Assembly (NCBI GenBank): GCA_002300355.1 | Contig: NSGV01000002.1 | Coordinates: 1,116,001-1,180,000 of the forward strand | DNA from: Streptomyces sp. TLI_235 | Lineage (GTDB): Bacteria; Actinomycetota; Actinomycetes; Streptomycetales; Streptomycetaceae | Length of the DNA stretch: 64,000 nucleotides | Direction of reading: 5' to 3' | Shown here: positions 63,132 to 64,000 of the stretch, piece after piece | Numbering within the stretch: the first letter of the stretch is position 1 | Layout: each line of letters begins with the position of its first letter | Notes under the pieces: generated by a model | Told to the model about the DNA's origin: nothing | Seen by the model: the letters and a program-made list of their open reading frames with translations, nothing else | Database searches by the model: none | Program-made: the position numbers and the translations under genes

Positions 63132-64000
63132 TCAGCGGGTCAGCAGGACACCGAGATACGACACCCCCGCGACCACCACCCAGGAGCCGAGCCCGAGCAG
63201 CGCGATCCGGCCGCCGGTGCGCAGCAGGGCCGGCAGGTCGACGGCGCTGCCGAGGCCGAACAGCGCGGCGGCGAGCAGGAGTTCGCGGCCGTCCTGGGCG
63301 AGTGCGAGCGCCTCGTCGGGCAGCAGTCCGGTGGAGCGGACGGCGGCGGCGAGCAGGAAGCCTGCGACGAAGAGCGGCACCGGGGCCGGCCGCCAGGCGC
63401 CGCCGGGGCGGGTAACCGCCGTGCCGTCGGCGGCTGGTGCGGCCGCCCGCCGGGCACGGCGGGCGAGCGCGAGGGCCACCCCGGCGACCAGCGGGGCGAG
63501 CAGCAGCACCCGCATGAGTTTGACCACCACCGCCTCGCGCAGCGCGGCGGGCCCGGCGGTCTGGGCGGTGGCGACGACCTGGCCGACGTCGTGCACGCTC
63601 GCCCCGACCCAGCGGCCGAAGCCGGGCGCGTCGAGGCCGAGCGGGTGGTGGAGCATCGGCAGGACGGCGATGGCGAGGGTGCCGCAGAGGGTGACCAGGG
63701 CGACGGAGGCGGCGACGTCCTCCTCGTCGCTGCCGGCGGTCTCGGCGACCGCGCAGATCGCGGAGGCTCCGCAGATCGAGTAGCCGGTGGCGACGAGCAG
63801 CGGCTGGTCGCCGGGCAGGCCGAGGCGGCGGCCGAGCCAGAGCGTGCCGGCGAAGGTCGCGGCGACCACCGCCAGCACCATGGCGAGGGTGGCCCAGCCG
63901 AGGCCCAGCAGGTCGTCCAGGCCGAGCGCGAGGCCGAGCAGCACGATGCCGGCGCGCATCAGTCGGCGCCCGGCCAGCGACAGGCCGGGGCGGGCCGGGC
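63132..64000 (-). CDS. YeiH family (UPF0324) putative membrane transporter, partial
   Basis: The frame runs from the stop at 63132 through the window end; the bases before ATG 63959 keep reading GLSLAGRRLMRAGIVLLGLA, a family core sequence, so the start lies outside the window. At least seven hydrophobic segments follow, with the conserved block YSICGASAICAVAETAGSDE and VGASVHDVGQVVATAQTAG. The family may carry sulfate or related anions; function not proven. Confidence 0.85.
   Translation of the reverse strand, partial: PARPGLSLAGRRLMRAGIVLLGLALGLDDLLGLGWATLAMVLAVVAATFAGTLWLGRRLGLPGDQPLLVATGYSICGASAICAVAETAGSDEEDVAASVALVTLCGTLAIAVLPMLHHPLGLDAPGFGRWVGASVHDVGQVVATAQTAGPAALREAVVVKLMRVLLLAPLVAGVALALARRARRAAAPAADGTAVTRPGGAWRPAPVPLFVAGFLLAAAVRSTGLLPDEALALAQDGRELLLAAALFGLGSAVDLPALLRTGGRIALLGLGSWVVVAGVSYLGVLLTR

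Overview
The window is high-GC DNA of streptomycete type (Streptomyces or Kitasatospora). The reasons are strong third-position G/C bias, frequent GTG starts, an rrn operon in the order 16S-23S-5S without a spacer tRNA, a maltose cluster of the malEFG-aglA-malR kind, an Rpf/LysM/NlpC protein behind a c-di-AMP riboswitch, XRE-DUF5753/DUF397/HATPase regulators and a multidomain GH18 chitinase with a DasR-like site. Genus and species cannot be fixed from the window alone. About 55 protein genes are supported.

Layout. 0-12 kb: the end of a gene, a P-loop/Nudix protein, a MatB-like acyl-CoA ligase, etfBA, a thioredoxin-like/DUF4395 pair with a cysteine-containing leader peptide, a PlsC-type acyltransferase, a LysR-controlled pair (altered inositol-phosphatase-like protein and F420-reductase-like protein), then a decayed stretch with a frameshifted lipoprotein, a DinB remnant, an intact DUF2199 gene and a frameshifted small gene, and a DUF2809 gene. 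12.2-17.4 kb: the rRNA operon on the minus strand, closed by a 16-bp terminator. 18-21.3 kb: a translationally coupled operon DUF6421-SDR-threonine aldolase. 21.6-28.5 kb: DUF5134 and M56 peptidase, MarR/MFS divergent pair, TetR, a TPR-LuxR regulator and a small conserved protein. 28.5-30.8 kb: an XRE-DUF5753 regulator, a HATPase and a DUF397 protein, with four copies of the palindrome TGCACGTGCA (one imperfect) in the two non-coding gaps.

31-36.4 kb: a degenerate CbiX-like protein, a secreted G8/beta-helix protein, the divergent rpfA-type gene with CRP-like site and c-di-AMP riboswitch, and a small RHH-like protein. 36.4-44.1 kb: malR, aglA, malG, malF, malE and galM, with a MalR-type operator before malE and a strong malE-malF intercistronic hairpin. 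44.2-48.4 kb: a large LAL regulator divergent from an orphan terpene synthase. 48.6-51.9 kb: small proteins and a LacI gene whose promoter lies between two arms of a 36-bp inverted repeat carrying LacI-type operators, followed by remnants of a GH31 glycosidase and an acetylxylan esterase. 51.9-64 kb: a serine hydrolase, a Nudix protein, a cytochrome b/molybdopterin oxidoreductase pair, TetR, a LURP-one protein, an XRE-MmyB regulator, a large Pro/Ala-rich protein with four NPF-containing repeats, a chitinase, a spermidine-synthase-like protein and a YeiH-type transporter cut by the window end.

The genes fit a saprophytic soil actinomycete: sugar uptake and polysaccharide degradation, wall remodelling tied to second messengers, and many one-component regulators. 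No prophage, insertion sequence, CRISPR array or tRNA was recognised. The least explained parts are the DUF6421 operon, the XRE/HATPase/DUF397 cassette with its repeated palindrome, the NPF-repeat protein and the orphan terpene synthase.
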